This document shows positions 41,815 to 52,498 of a stretch of 64,000 nt of DNA, piece after piece. The stretch lies in contig CAWIKW010000003.1 of assembly GCA_963836785.1 (NCBI GenBank), positions 154,848-218,847 of the forward strand. Direction: 5' to 3'. The notes beneath the pieces were generated by a model, which saw only the letters and a list, made by a program, of their open reading frames with translations, had not been told where the DNA came from and did not search any database. Numbering within the stretch: the stretch's first letter is position 1; each line of letters begins with the position of its first letter. The position numbers were made by a program, and so were the translations under genes. The DNA comes from DASQPR01 sp963836785. GTDB lineage: Bacteria > Actinomycetota > Actinomycetes > Mycobacteriales > Micromonosporaceae.

Positions 41815-42327
41815 ATGCAATCGGACCATCGCGTACCCGCCATTGACGATCTTGACGTGCGGCTCCTGACGCTGTTGGCGGCCGAACCGCGCATCGGCGT
41901 CGTCGAGTCGGCGCGCCGCCTCCACGTCGCCCGCGGCACCGCCCAAGCGCGGCTCGACAAGCTCGCCGCCCGTGGCGTCATCCGCGGTTACGGCCCGGAA
42001 ATCTCTCCCGCCGCGCTCGGGTTCGGCGTGATGGCGTTCGTCACGCTCGAGATCCGCCAGAGCCGCGGCCACGACCCGGTCACGGCCCATCTCGCGGCCA
42101 TCCCCGAGGTCCTCGAGGTCCACACCATCACGGGTACGGGAGACCTGCTGTGCCGCATCGTCGCGCGGTCCAATGCCGACCTGCAACGGGTCATCGACCT
42201 GATCGTTTCGTACGACGAGATCGTCCGCTCGTCGACGATCATCGCGCTCGCCGAGCAGATCCCCTATCGGGTGATGCCCCTGGTCGCCTCCGCCGTCACC
42301 GAGACAGGTCGCTCCGCCTCGCCTTGA
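41815..42327 (+). CDS. Lrp/AsnC-family transcriptional regulator
   Basis: 170 residues. The N-terminal winged HTH (IDDLDVRLLTLLAAEPRIGVVESARRLHVARGTAQARLDKLAARGVIRGYG) and the C-terminal RAM ligand domain (VMAFVTLEI, VLEVHTITGTGDLLCRIVARSNADLQRVIDLIV) are both complete. Divergent from hppD; probably senses an aromatic amino acid or its keto acid. The 3' end overlaps the convergent DUF559 gene by 32 bp. Confidence 0.92.
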   Translation: MQSDHRVPAIDDLDVRLLTLLAAEPRIGVVESARRLHVARGTAQARLDKLAARGVIRGYGPEISPAALGFGVMAFVTLEIRQSRGHDPVTAHLAAIPEVLEVHTITGTGDLLCRIVARSNADLQRVIDLIVSYDEIVRSSTIIALAEQIPYRVMPLVASAVTETGRSASP

Positions 42328-43189
42328 TCGCCGCCGCGATGTTCCGAACCAGCCGGTCCACGTCGCCGAGGTCGTCGCGGGTGACGTGATAGACCTGCCA
42401 GCCGATCGCGGTCAGTTCGCGAAGTCGCCGGCGATCGCGAGTCAACTGATCTCTATCGGAGTGCCATTGGCCGTCGTACTCGACCGCGAAACGAATTTCT
42501 GGCCACGCGAGGTCGACCCGTGCGACGAAATAGCCATGCCGCATAACCGAGTACTGAGGAATCGGCGGCTCGATGCCTGCGATCGCCAACGCCACCCGAA
42601 CCGTCGATTCGGGCGGTGACTCCGACCGTGCATCGGCGAGGCTCAATCGCGTCCGTGCCCGGAGCCGACCACGTGCGCTTGGGTGCGCGGCGCAATGCTC
42701 GACCAGTCGCGCACGAGACAGATGCCGACGGCGAGCGAGTGCGTCGATCCATCCCATCGCCTCGTAAAGCGGGAGTGTCCAGGCCATCTCCCACGCGGCG
42801 TGCTCGGGCGTGCAGACGGGAATGCCGCGATGCGCGGTCACGCAACTTGCCGGCATGGGCGAAACGCGGATGGTCATTCCACGGATCGGACCGAACGGGC
42901 GGTGCGACCAGATCGCGACGGGTCCCGATGGTTCAGACATTGCCGCGCCCCAGAGATAGGCGGCCGAACGCCCGGAGACAACGGCGCCGTCCCGAATCAC
43001 GAGCAGAGCGCCCCGCACGGCCAGCTGATGGCCGAGCGGCATCGCTGCATCCGCGTATACGTCGCGGTAAAGCCGACGCCACGACCTTCCATCGAGCTGT
43101 CGTGGTGTCAGAACGCCGTCGGCCACGGCGACGCTGCCACGGAACACCGTGCCGCGTAGCGCTCTGGGTTGCGTCGGAGGTCTCGCCAT
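42296..43189 (-). CDS. DUF559 (Vsr-like) endonuclease-fold protein with AbiEi-like N-terminus
   Basis: About 297 residues from ATG 43189. The first half (GVLTPRQLDGRSWRRLYRDVYADA, GAVVSGRSAAYLWGA) looks like the AbiEi/type IV antitoxin-like domain common in actinobacteria. The C-terminus (RFAVEYDGQWHSDRDQLTRDRRRLRELTAIGWQVYHVTRDDL) is DUF559, related to Vsr-type PD-(D/E)XK nucleases with the acidic VEYDG. No partner toxin gene is adjacent; function unknown. Confidence 0.75.
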   Translation of the reverse strand: MARPPTQPRALRGTVFRGSVAVADGVLTPRQLDGRSWRRLYRDVYADAAMPLGHQLAVRGALLVIRDGAVVSGRSAAYLWGAAMSEPSGPVAIWSHRPFGPIRGMTIRVSPMPASCVTAHRGIPVCTPEHAAWEMAWTLPLYEAMGWIDALARRRHLSRARLVEHCAAHPSARGRLRARTRLSLADARSESPPESTVRVALAIAGIEPPIPQYSVMRHGYFVARVDLAWPEIRFAVEYDGQWHSDRDQLTRDRRRLRELTAIGWQVYHVTRDDLGDVDRLVRNIAAAIKARRSDLSR

Positions 43190-43423
43190 GTGAGGAGCGT
43201 CGACGTTGCGCACCACCGGCGCGACCGGCGATCTTGCTGCCGGTGGATCGCGCGGGTGCTTGTGGACAGCCGTGGAGATAACGAGATCTTGGGGATATCC
43301 ACCTATCGGACCTCGAAATACCGTGGACAAGCCCAAGATCCCAAGCGCCCGACCCCAGATCAAGCGACGAAACGGATCGACACGGGCAGATCGGGCACGC
43401 TTGGGACAAACCCCCAGGCCGGC

Positions 43424-43429
43424 TACGGT
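43424..43429 (+). promoter_or_regulatory. -10-like TACGGT before the propeller gene
   Basis: TANNNT hexamer ending 6 nt before the ATG at 43436, no ribosome site; fits a leaderless start. Confidence 0.35.
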
Positions 43430-43435
43430 CGGCGC

Positions 43436-44773
43436 ATGGCGCAGGGGCGGCTGGTCGGACGCATCGAGGCGTTCCTCGGGCTGATCGGCATCGTCGCGCT
43501 CGTCGTCACGTACAGCATCCTGACCGGCTGGAACCCATTACCGAAAGTTCAGTCCTGGCTGGCCGGTGTCACCTCGACGACATTGTCGAAGCCGGCACCC
43601 GCGTGGGTCGTACGGTCTGGCGACCAGCCTGACACAGCGACCGTCCTGCCGAACGCGATCGTCGTGACGGCCGAGGGCTCGGTTGAGGCTCGCAATCCGG
43701 GCGACGGAAAGCTCTTGTGGACGTACACGGACTCGTGGGCCGCCGTGGGTGGCGGCGGCCGGCCGGTCGTCCTCGTCGGCCGGCCGGTCGGGGGCGGGTT
43801 CGACGTCTACGACGCCGGTTCCGGCGTTCGCCTGTGGTCGGACGGCAATCGCGACGCAGTGTGGCCGTACCAGGACATGATCCTCGTCCTGCACTGTGCC
43901 CACGACTTCGACTGCACGTTGTACGCCGACGAGCCCACCACGGGCAGCCACATCTGGTCGCTGCCGATATCGGCGGCCGGAACGTCCACCCACGGCCTCG
44001 GTAAACCGCTTGCGACGCTGCAACCGATCACCGACGACTACACCAAGCCACTCGGTGCCGTTCCGGTCGACGTACCGTCGCTGATCGGCCTGAACCTCGA
44101 CGGCGATATCCATGTGGTGTCGACCGCGCACGGGCACGAGCTGCACGTCTACAACGCGAAGCCGACCCAGCGCGTCGTCGTCGCCGGCCACGATGTGCTG
44201 GTCGCGACCTCGACCGTGCACGGCGACGGCTGCACCTACACGCTGTCCGCGCGGGACCCGGCCACGAACAACACGCTGTGGAGTCGATCCGGCTACAACG
44301 CCCACACCTCCACCGGCCTCGGCTGCGACCAGCGCAACGACCCCAAGGGCGCCAGCGGTGTCGTTCTCGCGACCGACCCTAGCGGCCGCGACGTCCTATT
44401 GAGCATGGGTACGGGACAGGTCTTGTATCGCGCCCCGACCAACGCCCGCATCGTCGCGACCGACGGAAACGTGGCCGTGGTGCGCTCGGCTGACGGCAAG
44501 ACGCTCACGACGGTCAACGCGAACTCCGGTGCGTCGCTCTGGTCCCGGGCGGCGGCGCCGGCCGCCCTCGTCGGCATCGGACCGGACGGCGTGATGATCG
44601 TCGATCCGGGCAATAGCCGACTGGTCGTGACGGCACCGCAGACCGGTGCTGTTCTGGTCAATGTCGAGAGCGGCGCCACCATCCTCGGCGTCGGCCAGCG
44701 GGCATTGATCGTGAACATCGGGCGCTCATTCGGGCCGATCCTGGTCCGGACGGCGACCGTCGTTCATCCGTGA
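43436..44773 (+). CDS. membrane-anchored PQQ-like beta-propeller protein
   Basis: 445 residues with an N-terminal transmembrane helix (FLGLIGIVALVVTYSILTGW) and an extracellular domain of repeated blades of the type ...VEARNPGDGKLLWTYTDS, ...DVYDAGSGVRLWSDG, ...LSARDPATNNTLWSRSG and ...TTVNANSGASLWSR. These are PQQ_2/quinoprotein-alcohol-dehydrogenase-like repeats without evident PQQ ligands. Four cysteines lie in two loops (LHCAHDFDC, GDGC). Probably a scaffold at the cell surface. Confidence 0.78.
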   Translation: MAQGRLVGRIEAFLGLIGIVALVVTYSILTGWNPLPKVQSWLAGVTSTTLSKPAPAWVVRSGDQPDTATVLPNAIVVTAEGSVEARNPGDGKLLWTYTDSWAAVGGGGRPVVLVGRPVGGGFDVYDAGSGVRLWSDGNRDAVWPYQDMILVLHCAHDFDCTLYADEPTTGSHIWSLPISAAGTSTHGLGKPLATLQPITDDYTKPLGAVPVDVPSLIGLNLDGDIHVVSTAHGHELHVYNAKPTQRVVVAGHDVLVATSTVHGDGCTYTLSARDPATNNTLWSRSGYNAHTSTGLGCDQRNDPKGASGVVLATDPSGRDVLLSMGTGQVLYRAPTNARIVATDGNVAVVRSADGKTLTTVNANSGASLWSRAAAPAALVGIGPDGVMIVDPGNSRLVVTAPQTGAVLVNVESGATILGVGQRALIVNIGRSFGPILVRTATVVHP

Positions 44774-44792
44774 CCCGGACGGACCCGGCGTC

Positions 44793-44832
44793 GGCCGAAC
44801 CGAGCCAAGCCGAACCAAGCCGAGCCGAGCCG
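44793..44832. repeat. degenerate pentanucleotide tandem repeat
   Basis: Eight units of the form RRCCR (AGCCG, AACCA and so on) in a row between the propeller gene and fumA. A simple-sequence tract liable to slip; it lies about 55-95 bp upstream of the fumA -10-like element. Confidence 0.65.
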
Positions 44833-44888
44833 GTGCGGCCGGCGTCATGATCGACCAGGGCCAGTGTGTCGGTCGCGGCCGGCGTGGA

Positions 44889-44894
44889 TACGCT
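44889..44894 (+). promoter_or_regulatory. -10-like TACGCT before fumA
   Basis: TANNNT hexamer ending 7 nt before the ATG at 44902; leaderless-type spacing, no ribosome site. Confidence 0.35.
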
Positions 44895-44901
44895 GCGAAC
44901 C

Positions 44902-46563
<1,662 letters not shown>

Positions 46564-46566
46564 CTC

Positions 46567-48123
46567 ATGGGACGACACCGCAGCGAACACGAGCCCGGCG
46601 CCGGCCGGCCCGCAACGCCGAAGCCCAGACAGCCCGACGCGAGGCAGGATGGTCAGATGGACGGCGAATTCCGCGAGGGCGGCGACTTCCGCGAGGGCAA
46701 TTACACCGATGGCAGTTTCGGCGACGGCGGATTCCCCGATGCGGACTATCGCATCGAGCACGACACGATGGGCGACGTGCGGGTGCCGGCGACCGCGTTA
46801 TGGCGCGCGCAGACCCAGCGGGCCGTTGAGAACTTTCCGATTTCCGGGACCGGGCTGGAACGCGTACACATCGCCGCTCTGGCCGAGATCAAGGCGGCCG
46901 CCGCGAACGTGAACGCCGATCTCGGCGTCATCACCCGGGCGCAAGCCGACGCGATCATCGCCGCCGCGACCGCCGTCGTCTCCGGCGCGTACGACGACCA
47001 GTTCCCGATCGACGTATTCCAGACCGGCTCGGGCACGTCGTCGAATATGAACATGAACGAGGTGCTCGCGTCGCTGGCCGAACGCGAACTCGGTGAGCCG
47101 GTGCATCCGAACGATGTGGTGAACGCCTCCCAGTCCTCGAACGACGTGTTCCCGACGTCCATCCACTTGGCCGCTACGGCCGCGTTGGCACAGGATCTCG
47201 TGCCGGCGCTGAGCCACCTCGCCTCCACGCTGGACGCGAAGGCGACCGGCTGGTCGGAGGTCGTGAAGGCCGGCCGTACGCACCTGATGGACGCCACGCC
47301 GGTCACGCTGGGGCAGGAGTTCTCCGGCTACGCGGCACAGATCCGGTACGGGATCGAGCGCGTCGCCGCGGTGCTGCCCCGGGTCGCGGAACTGCCTCTC
47401 GGTGGCACCGCGGTCGGCACCGGGGTGAACACGCCGCCCGGTTTCGCCACCGCGGTGATCGGGAGTCTGGCCGCCCGTACCGGCTTGCCGTTGACCGAGG
47501 CGCGCAACCACTTCGAAGCGCAAGGTGCCCGCGATGCGCTCGTCGAAGCGTCCGGACAGTTGCGCGTGGTCGCCGCCGGTCTCTACAAGATCGCGTCCGA
47601 CGTCCGGTGGATGGGCTCGGGGCCGCGGGCCGGGCTTCGCGAGCTGCGGATCCCCGACCTGCAGCCGGGTTCGTCGATCATGCCGGGCAAGGTGAATCCG
47701 GTCGTCTGTGAAGCCGTGCGCCAGGTCTGCGCGCAGGTGTACGGCAACGATGCGGCGGTGGCGTTCGCCGGATCGCAGGGCGACTTCGAGTTGAACGTGA
47801 TGATGCCGGTGATGGCCCGCAACCTGCTGGAGTCGATCCGGCTCATTGCGAACGTCGCGCGCATCTTCGCCGATCGGTGCATCGCCGGGCTTGAGGCCGA
47901 CGAGGAGGTCACCCGTTACTACGCGGAGGCGTCGCCGGCGATCGTGACGCCGTTGAACCGCTACCTCGGGTACGAGGAGGCGGCAGCGGTCGCGAAGCAG
48001 GCGCTCGCGTCGGGACGCACGATCCGGGAAGTAGTCATCGATCGCGGACACGTGTCGGCCGGGCGGATCTCCGAGGCGGATCTCGATCGGGTTCTCGACG
48101 TTCTCGGGATGACATCGCCTTAG
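46567..48123 (+). CDS. fumC: class II fumarate hydratase
   Basis: An oxygen-stable fumarase of the aspartase/fumarase superfamily. YRIEHDTMGDVRVPATALWRAQTQRAVENF opens the conserved region. TGSGTSSNMNMNEVLA, NDVVNASQSSNDVFPTS, AGRTHLMDATPVTLGQEF and the signature GSSIMPGKVNP follow. From ATG 46567 there is an unusual 60-residue hydrophilic N-terminal extension with repeated FREG/GSFGDGG-like units. ATG 46657 would shorten it by 30. Closely follows fumA, so the cell has both fumarase classes in one operon. Confidence 0.95.
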   Translation: MGRHRSEHEPGAGRPATPKPRQPDARQDGQMDGEFREGGDFREGNYTDGSFGDGGFPDADYRIEHDTMGDVRVPATALWRAQTQRAVENFPISGTGLERVHIAALAEIKAAAANVNADLGVITRAQADAIIAAATAVVSGAYDDQFPIDVFQTGSGTSSNMNMNEVLASLAERELGEPVHPNDVVNASQSSNDVFPTSIHLAATAALAQDLVPALSHLASTLDAKATGWSEVVKAGRTHLMDATPVTLGQEFSGYAAQIRYGIERVAAVLPRVAELPLGGTAVGTGVNTPPGFATAVIGSLAARTGLPLTEARNHFEAQGARDALVEASGQLRVVAAGLYKIASDVRWMGSGPRAGLRELRIPDLQPGSSIMPGKVNPVVCEAVRQVCAQVYGNDAAVAFAGSQGDFELNVMMPVMARNLLESIRLIANVARIFADRCIAGLEADEEVTRYYAEASPAIVTPLNRYLGYEEAAAVAKQALASGRTIREVVIDRGHVSAGRISEADLDRVLDVLGMTSP

Positions 48124-48134
48124 CTGTGGTTCGA

Positions 48135-48205
48135 CAGCCGGCCCGACATTGCTCACGCCGCAGCGGTCAGGCTTGATCTACGTCGTGAGCAATGTCGGCC
48201 GGCTG
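48135..48205. terminator. 22-bp inverted repeat between convergent fumC and iclR genes
   Basis: Positions 48135-48157 pair with 48184-48205 perfectly except for one bulged C; the loop is 26 nt. It starts 12 bp past the fumC stop. No T tract, but the position between convergent genes fits a bidirectional terminator or transcript-stabilising structure. Confidence 0.5.
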
Positions 48206-48314
48206 CGCGGCCGGTCGCGGTCCGCGGGGGTCGGGCTTTCGAGGTGCAGTGGTACGGAAGAGGAACTCGGCTGTGGGTCCGGAGACGTTCCGGCTGCACT
48301 GTTGTGCGGTGGTG

Positions 48315-48956
48315 CTAGCTCAGGGCGGTGGCGAGGGTGGCGGCGGCGGTCATCACGGCCGGACCGACCACCGCCGGGTCAAGTGGCGCGAGCGAGATCA
48401 CTCCGACGCTGGCCTCTAGGCCCTCGACTCCGATCACGGGGGCCGCGATGCCATGCGCGCCCGGCTGCAGTTCGCCGCTGGTGGCCACCCAGGTCGGATC
48501 GCCGGCTCGACCGGCCGTGATCGCGCGGCCGGCGGCGCCACGGTCCATCGCGTGTCGGGTGCCGGCCCGGTAGGCGACGTGTAGCTCGGTCCAGGACGGT
48601 TCGACGACGGCCAACGCGACGGCCTCCGTACCGTCGGCGATCGTGAAGTGAGCCGTGGCGCCAACGGATTCGGCGAGCCGGCGAAGCACGGGCCGTGCGA
48701 CGTCCGCGATCAGCGGCTGTGAGCGATGGGCCAGATGCAGCACACCGATGCCGAGTCGAAGCCGTCCGGCGGCGTCACGGCGGATCATCGAGTGCTCGGC
48801 GAGCGTCGCGGCGAGGCGGTAGACGACCGCTCGTCCGACCCCGAGCTGCGCCGCCGCCTCGGTCACCGTCAGCCCACCCGGCGCGTCCGCCACAAGGTGC
48901 AACAGGCGCAGTCCGCGGTCCAGCGTCTGTGCGATCTCCGTTGTGCGCTCCGCCAC
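48315..48956 (-). CDS. IclR-family transcriptional regulator
   Basis: 213 residues. The N-terminal winged HTH (TLDRGLRLLHLVADAPGGLTVTEAAAQLGVGRAVVYRLAATLAEHSMIRRD) is followed by an IclR effector domain (LGIGVLHLAHRSQPLIADVARPVLRRLAESVGATAHFTIADG, GTRHAMDRGAAGRAI, GVEGLEASVGVISLA). The effector domain is slightly short. GTG start at 48956. No adjacent target gene is obvious. Confidence 0.85.
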   Translation of the reverse strand: MAERTTEIAQTLDRGLRLLHLVADAPGGLTVTEAAAQLGVGRAVVYRLAATLAEHSMIRRDAAGRLRLGIGVLHLAHRSQPLIADVARPVLRRLAESVGATAHFTIADGTEAVALAVVEPSWTELHVAYRAGTRHAMDRGAAGRAITAGRAGDPTWVATSGELQPGAHGIAAPVIGVEGLEASVGVISLAPLDPAVVGPAVMTAAATLATALS

Positions 48957-49060
48957 ACCGCGAGGGTAATGCGACCGACGTCCCCAGGACCGGACGCGCC
49001 CACCGACCGTCTCACGGCCACCCGAACCGTCAGGCCTCGGGCCGCCTCTATCACGGCAAC

Positions 49061-49169
49061 CCGGAGGTGCGCCGACTGGCCGGAGGTGCGCCGACTGGTA
49101 AGTCCAGGCGCTTCGGCGAGCAGAGTCCAGGCGCCTCGGCAAGCAGAGTCCAGGCACTTCGGCAGACAC
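49061..49169. repeat. two tandem-repeat arrays upstream of cysS
   Basis: CCGGAGGTGCGCCGACTGG occurs twice in exact tandem (49061-49098, period 19). Then a 23-bp unit beginning AGTCCAGGCGC occurs three times (49101-49123, 49124-49146, 49147-49169), with two differences between the first two copies and a more diverged third. The array ends 4 bp before the presumed cysS -10 element. Confidence 0.8.
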
Positions 49170-49172
49170 AGC

Positions 49173-49178
49173 TATCCT
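49173..49178 (+). promoter_or_regulatory. -10-like TATCCT before cysS
   Basis: A good TANNNT hexamer 6 nt before the cysS GTG, directly after the tandem repeats. Leaderless transcription is likely. Confidence 0.45.
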
Positions 49179-49184
49179 TTTACG

Positions 49185-50606
49185 GTGACGCTTCGCCTTT
49201 ATGACACGCTGACCCGATCGGTGCGGGATTTCGTCCCGCGCGAGCCCGGCAAGGTCGGCGTGTACCTGTGTGGGCTCACCGTCCAGTCCGGTCCGCACAT
49301 CGGCCACCTGCGTAGCGGCGTCAACTACGACGTGCTGCGGCGCTGGTTCCTGCATAGCGGCTATGACGTCACCTTCATCCGCAACATCACCGACATCGAT
49401 GACAAGGTGCTGGCGAAGGCAGTGGAGTCGGGTGATCCGTTCTGGTCGATCGCGTACGGCAACGAGCGCATCCTCGAGGCCGCCTACCGTGCGCTGAACG
49501 TGCTCCCGCCGACGTACGAGCCCCGGGCGACCGGTCACATCACCGAGATGCACTCGCTGATCGGGACACTGATCGACGATGGCCACGCGTACGTGGCGAA
49601 GGACAACTCCGGCGACGTGTACTTCGACGTGCACTCCTACCCGCCGTACGGCCAATTGTCGGGCCAGAAGCCGGACGCGATGCAGGCGGCCGAGGACGGT
49701 CCGGAACGCGCGAAGCGCAACCCGCAGGACTTCGCGCTGTGGAAGGGCGTCAAGCCGGGCGAGCCGGACGACGCGTACTGGACCTCGCCGTGGGGTCGGG
49801 GCCGGCCGGGCTGGCACATCGAGTGCTCGGCGATGTGCCTGCGCTATCTCGGGCCGGAGTTCGATATCCACGGCGGCGGGCTCGACCTGATGTTTCCGCA
49901 CCACGAGAACGAGATCGCCCAGTCTCGGGCGGCCGGGCTCGGATTCGCGCGCTACTGGGTGCATCACGCCCTGCTGAACCTCGGCGAGGCGAAGATGTCG
50001 AAGTCACTCGGCAACGTGATCGATCTGGACGAGGTCATCTCGCTCGGGATCCGGCCGGTCGAGTTGCGCTACTACCTGGCGGCGCCGCATTACCGGTCGC
50101 GGATCGACTACTCCGAGCCGTCGCTGCGGGAGGCTTCCGTTGCGTACCAACGGATTGAAGGTTTTGTGACGCGCGCGGTCGAGCGGGTCGGCGCCGTCCC
50201 ACCATCGGCGATGCCGGCCGAGTTCGCGGCGGCCATGGACGACGACCTGAACACGTCGCGAGCGCTCGCGCATGTGCACGCCGTCATGCACGAGGGCAAC
50301 GCGGCGCTGGCCGGCGGCGACGACGCGGGCGTGATGGCGGCGCTGGGTGACATGCGCGCGATGCTCGGCGTCCTCGGCCTGGATCCGGTCGACGCGCACT
50401 GGTCCGGTGCCGGGGCGGTGGACAACCTGCGCACGACCGTTGACGACCTGGTGTCGCTCGCGCTGGAGCAGCGCAGCGCGGCGCGGTCCCGCAAGGATTG
50501 GGCCGCCGCTGATGCGATCCGCGAACAGCTGAACAAGGCCGGCATCGTGGTCGAAGACACACCGAACGGTCCACGCTGGACCGTCGGAACCGGGGAAGGC
50601 GCCTGA
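49185..50606 (+). CDS. cysS: cysteinyl-tRNA synthetase
   Basis: 473 residues. The class I HIGH motif is HIGH in GPHIGHLRSGVNYD, zinc ligands appear in YLCGLTVQSGPH and GWHIECSAMCLRYLG..GGGLDLMFPHHENEIAQS, and the KMSKS loop is AKMSKSLGN. The start GTG lies 6 nt after a -10-like sequence. rlmB follows with a 1-bp overlap, a common pairing. The paralogue mshC can be confused with cysS, but the full length and the intact C-terminal anticodon region (ARSRKDWAAADAIREQLNKAGIVVEDTPNGPRW) point to CysS. Confidence 0.96.
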   Translation: MTLRLYDTLTRSVRDFVPREPGKVGVYLCGLTVQSGPHIGHLRSGVNYDVLRRWFLHSGYDVTFIRNITDIDDKVLAKAVESGDPFWSIAYGNERILEAAYRALNVLPPTYEPRATGHITEMHSLIGTLIDDGHAYVAKDNSGDVYFDVHSYPPYGQLSGQKPDAMQAAEDGPERAKRNPQDFALWKGVKPGEPDDAYWTSPWGRGRPGWHIECSAMCLRYLGPEFDIHGGGLDLMFPHHENEIAQSRAAGLGFARYWVHHALLNLGEAKMSKSLGNVIDLDEVISLGIRPVELRYYLAAPHYRSRIDYSEPSLREASVAYQRIEGFVTRAVERVGAVPPSAMPAEFAAAMDDDLNTSRALAHVHAVMHEGNAALAGGDDAGVMAALGDMRAMLGVLGLDPVDAHWSGAGAVDNLRTTVDDLVSLALEQRSAARSRKDWAAADAIREQLNKAGIVVEDTPNGPRWTVGTGEGA

Positions 50607-51796
50607 TGCCTGGAAATTCGCAACGACGTGGCCGGCGTACGACGCCGAAGAAGGGCTCGGCCGCCGGCTCGGGCGGTAAGGGTCGCGGCGCGCTCGCGGG
50701 CCGGGGCCGGACGCTGCCGGCCGAGGAACGGCCGTGGCACAAGGCGTATTCGGGCACCGAAGATGTCCCGCAACGGACCGCGTGGAAGCAGGACAAGGAA
50801 CGGCGGGCCGCCGCGGCCGAGGGACGGTCGCCGAAGGCGGGCCAGCCCGGCACCGTCGACACCACGTGGGGCAAGGGCACCCAGGGCCGCAAGGCCGTGC
50901 CGAAGGGCGGATCGACCGGACGTGGATCGTCCGCCGGCCGTGGCGCCGCTGGTGGCCGAGCGGCCGGCGGTCGCGGCACGTCCGGCCGCGGCGCGCCGAC
51001 TCGGTCCGGTCCCCGGGTCGCTCCGGGCCGCAAGTCGGCCACCCCGAAGGACGCGCCCGAGCTGCTCGTCGGCCGCAATCCGGTGGTCGAGGCATTACGG
51101 GCCCGTATTCCGGCCACTGCGCTGTACGTAGCGCTCGGCATCGACATCGATGACCGCGTGACCGAGGCCGTCCGTACGGCGACCGACCGCGGCATCGCGC
51201 TGCTGGAAGTCACGCGGGCCGAGCTCGACCGGATGACCGGTGGCATCCTGCACCAGGGCATCGGGTTGTCGGTGCCGCCGTACGCCTACGAGCCGTTTGA
51301 CGACGTCGTGGCCAACGCGCTGGAGCAGCCCACGCCGCTGCTCGTGGCGCTCGACGGCGTCACCGATCCCCGCAACCTGGGTGCCGTCGTACGTTCGGCG
51401 GCCGCGTTCGGCGCACACGGCGTGTTCATGACCGAACGTCGCGCCGCCGGGATCACCGCGACCGCCTGGCGCACGAGCGCCGGTGCGGCCGCTCGCGTTC
51501 CGATCGCGCAGGTCACCAACCTGACTCGTTCGCTGCGGCGCTGCCAGGATGAAGGGTTCACCGTCGTCGGACTCGACGCCGACGGTTCGACGCCGCTCTA
51601 CGGCCTGGAGGCGGCCGTCGGTCCGCTGGTGGTCGTGGTCGGTTCGGAGGGTCGCGGCCTGTCGCGCCTGGTCGGCGAGGCCTGTGACTTCCGCGTGGCG
51701 ATCCCGATGTCGTCCGAGGTCGAGTCGTTGAATGCCTCCGTGGCCGCAGCGGTGACGCTGGCCGAGATCGCCCGGCGTCGCGGTCTGGCGATCTAG
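50606..51796 (+). CDS. rlmB: 23S rRNA (guanosine-2'-O)-methyltransferase RlmB
   Basis: A SPOUT-family methyltransferase of 396 residues. The first 150 are a basic, Gly/Arg/Ser-rich extension (GRGSSAGRGAAGGRAAGGRG) typical of actinobacterial members. The RNA-binding domain starts at LLVGRNPVVEALRARIPA and the catalytic knot follows with LVALDGVTDPRNLGAVVRSAAAFG, VVVVGSEGRGLSRLV and IPMSSEVESLNASVAAAVTLAE. ATG overlaps the cysS stop (TGATG). Confidence 0.94.
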   Translation: MPGNSQRRGRRTTPKKGSAAGSGGKGRGALAGRGRTLPAEERPWHKAYSGTEDVPQRTAWKQDKERRAAAAEGRSPKAGQPGTVDTTWGKGTQGRKAVPKGGSTGRGSSAGRGAAGGRAAGGRGTSGRGAPTRSGPRVAPGRKSATPKDAPELLVGRNPVVEALRARIPATALYVALGIDIDDRVTEAVRTATDRGIALLEVTRAELDRMTGGILHQGIGLSVPPYAYEPFDDVVANALEQPTPLLVALDGVTDPRNLGAVVRSAAAFGAHGVFMTERRAAGITATAWRTSAGAAARVPIAQVTNLTRSLRRCQDEGFTVVGLDADGSTPLYGLEAAVGPLVVVVGSEGRGLSRLVGEACDFRVAIPMSSEVESLNASVAAAVTLAEIARRRGLAI

Positions 51797-51873
51797 CCAG
51801 GGTGTCCCGGGATCTGGATCTGTGACTATCCACAAGCCGCGGACTTGGTTGGGACCGGCCACCGGTGAGCGCA

Positions 51874-51879
51874 TAGAGT
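51874..51879 (+). promoter_or_regulatory. -10-like TAGAGT before orn
   Basis: TANNNT hexamer 7 nt before the orn GTG. TTGGGA lies 19 nt further upstream as a weak -35. The same TAGAGT hexamer occurs upstream of clpC. Confidence 0.42.
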
Positions 51880-51886
51880 AACCAAC

Positions 51887-52498
51887 GTGACCGATGCCCT
51901 CGTGTGGATCGACTGTGAGATGACCGGGCTCGACCTGAGCCGAGACGCGTTGATCGAGGTCGCCGCACTCGTCACCGACCCGGATCTGAACATCCTCGGT
52001 GAAGGTGTCGACGTGGTGATCCACGCGTCCGACGAGGTGCTCGACACGATGGGCGACGTCGTTCGTGACATGCACGCGAAATCCGGGCTCACCGACGAGG
52101 TCCGCAAGTCGGCGATCACGATGGCCGAGGCCGAGGACCTGATCCTCGCGTACGTGAAGCAGTTCGCTCCCGCGCCGGGGAGCGCGCCGCTGTGCGGCAA
52201 CTCGATCGCGACCGACCGTGGCTTCCTGGCCCGCGACATGCCACGCCTCGACGGTCACCTGCATTACCGCATGATCGATGTCTCGTCGATCAAGGAACTC
52301 AGCCGCCGCTGGTATCCGCGCACCTACTACGGCCAGCCGCCGAAGGGGCTCGCGCACCGCGCGCTGGCCGACATCAAGGAAAGCATTCGCGAGCTGGACT
52401 ACTACCGCCACACCGTGTTCGTACCCGGCCCGGGGCCGGACGTTGATCAGGCCAAGGCGATCGCGGCCGAGGTCTCCGCCGCGCGCCCGATCGACTGA
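51887..52498 (+). CDS. orn: oligoribonuclease
   Basis: A DEDDh 3'-5' exonuclease that clears 2-5-nt RNAs. LVWIDCEMTGLDLSRDALIEVAALVTD holds the first DE pair, CGNSIATDRGFLARDMPRLDGHLHYRMIDVSS the second Asp, and LAHRALADIKESIRELDYYR the catalytic His and final Asp. 203 residues is normal. GTG start, no ribosome site. Confidence 0.96.
   Translation: MTDALVWIDCEMTGLDLSRDALIEVAALVTDPDLNILGEGVDVVIHASDEVLDTMGDVVRDMHAKSGLTDEVRKSAITMAEAEDLILAYVKQFAPAPGSAPLCGNSIATDRGFLARDMPRLDGHLHYRMIDVSSIKELSRRWYPRTYYGQPPKGLAHRALADIKESIRELDYYRHTVFVPGPGPDVDQAKAIAAEVSAARPID

Noticed and set aside
49061..49169. CRISPR array or T-box leader before cysS
   Set aside because: Repeats are contiguous with no spacers, so not CRISPR. 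No T-box motif, and the likely transcription start lies after the repeats.
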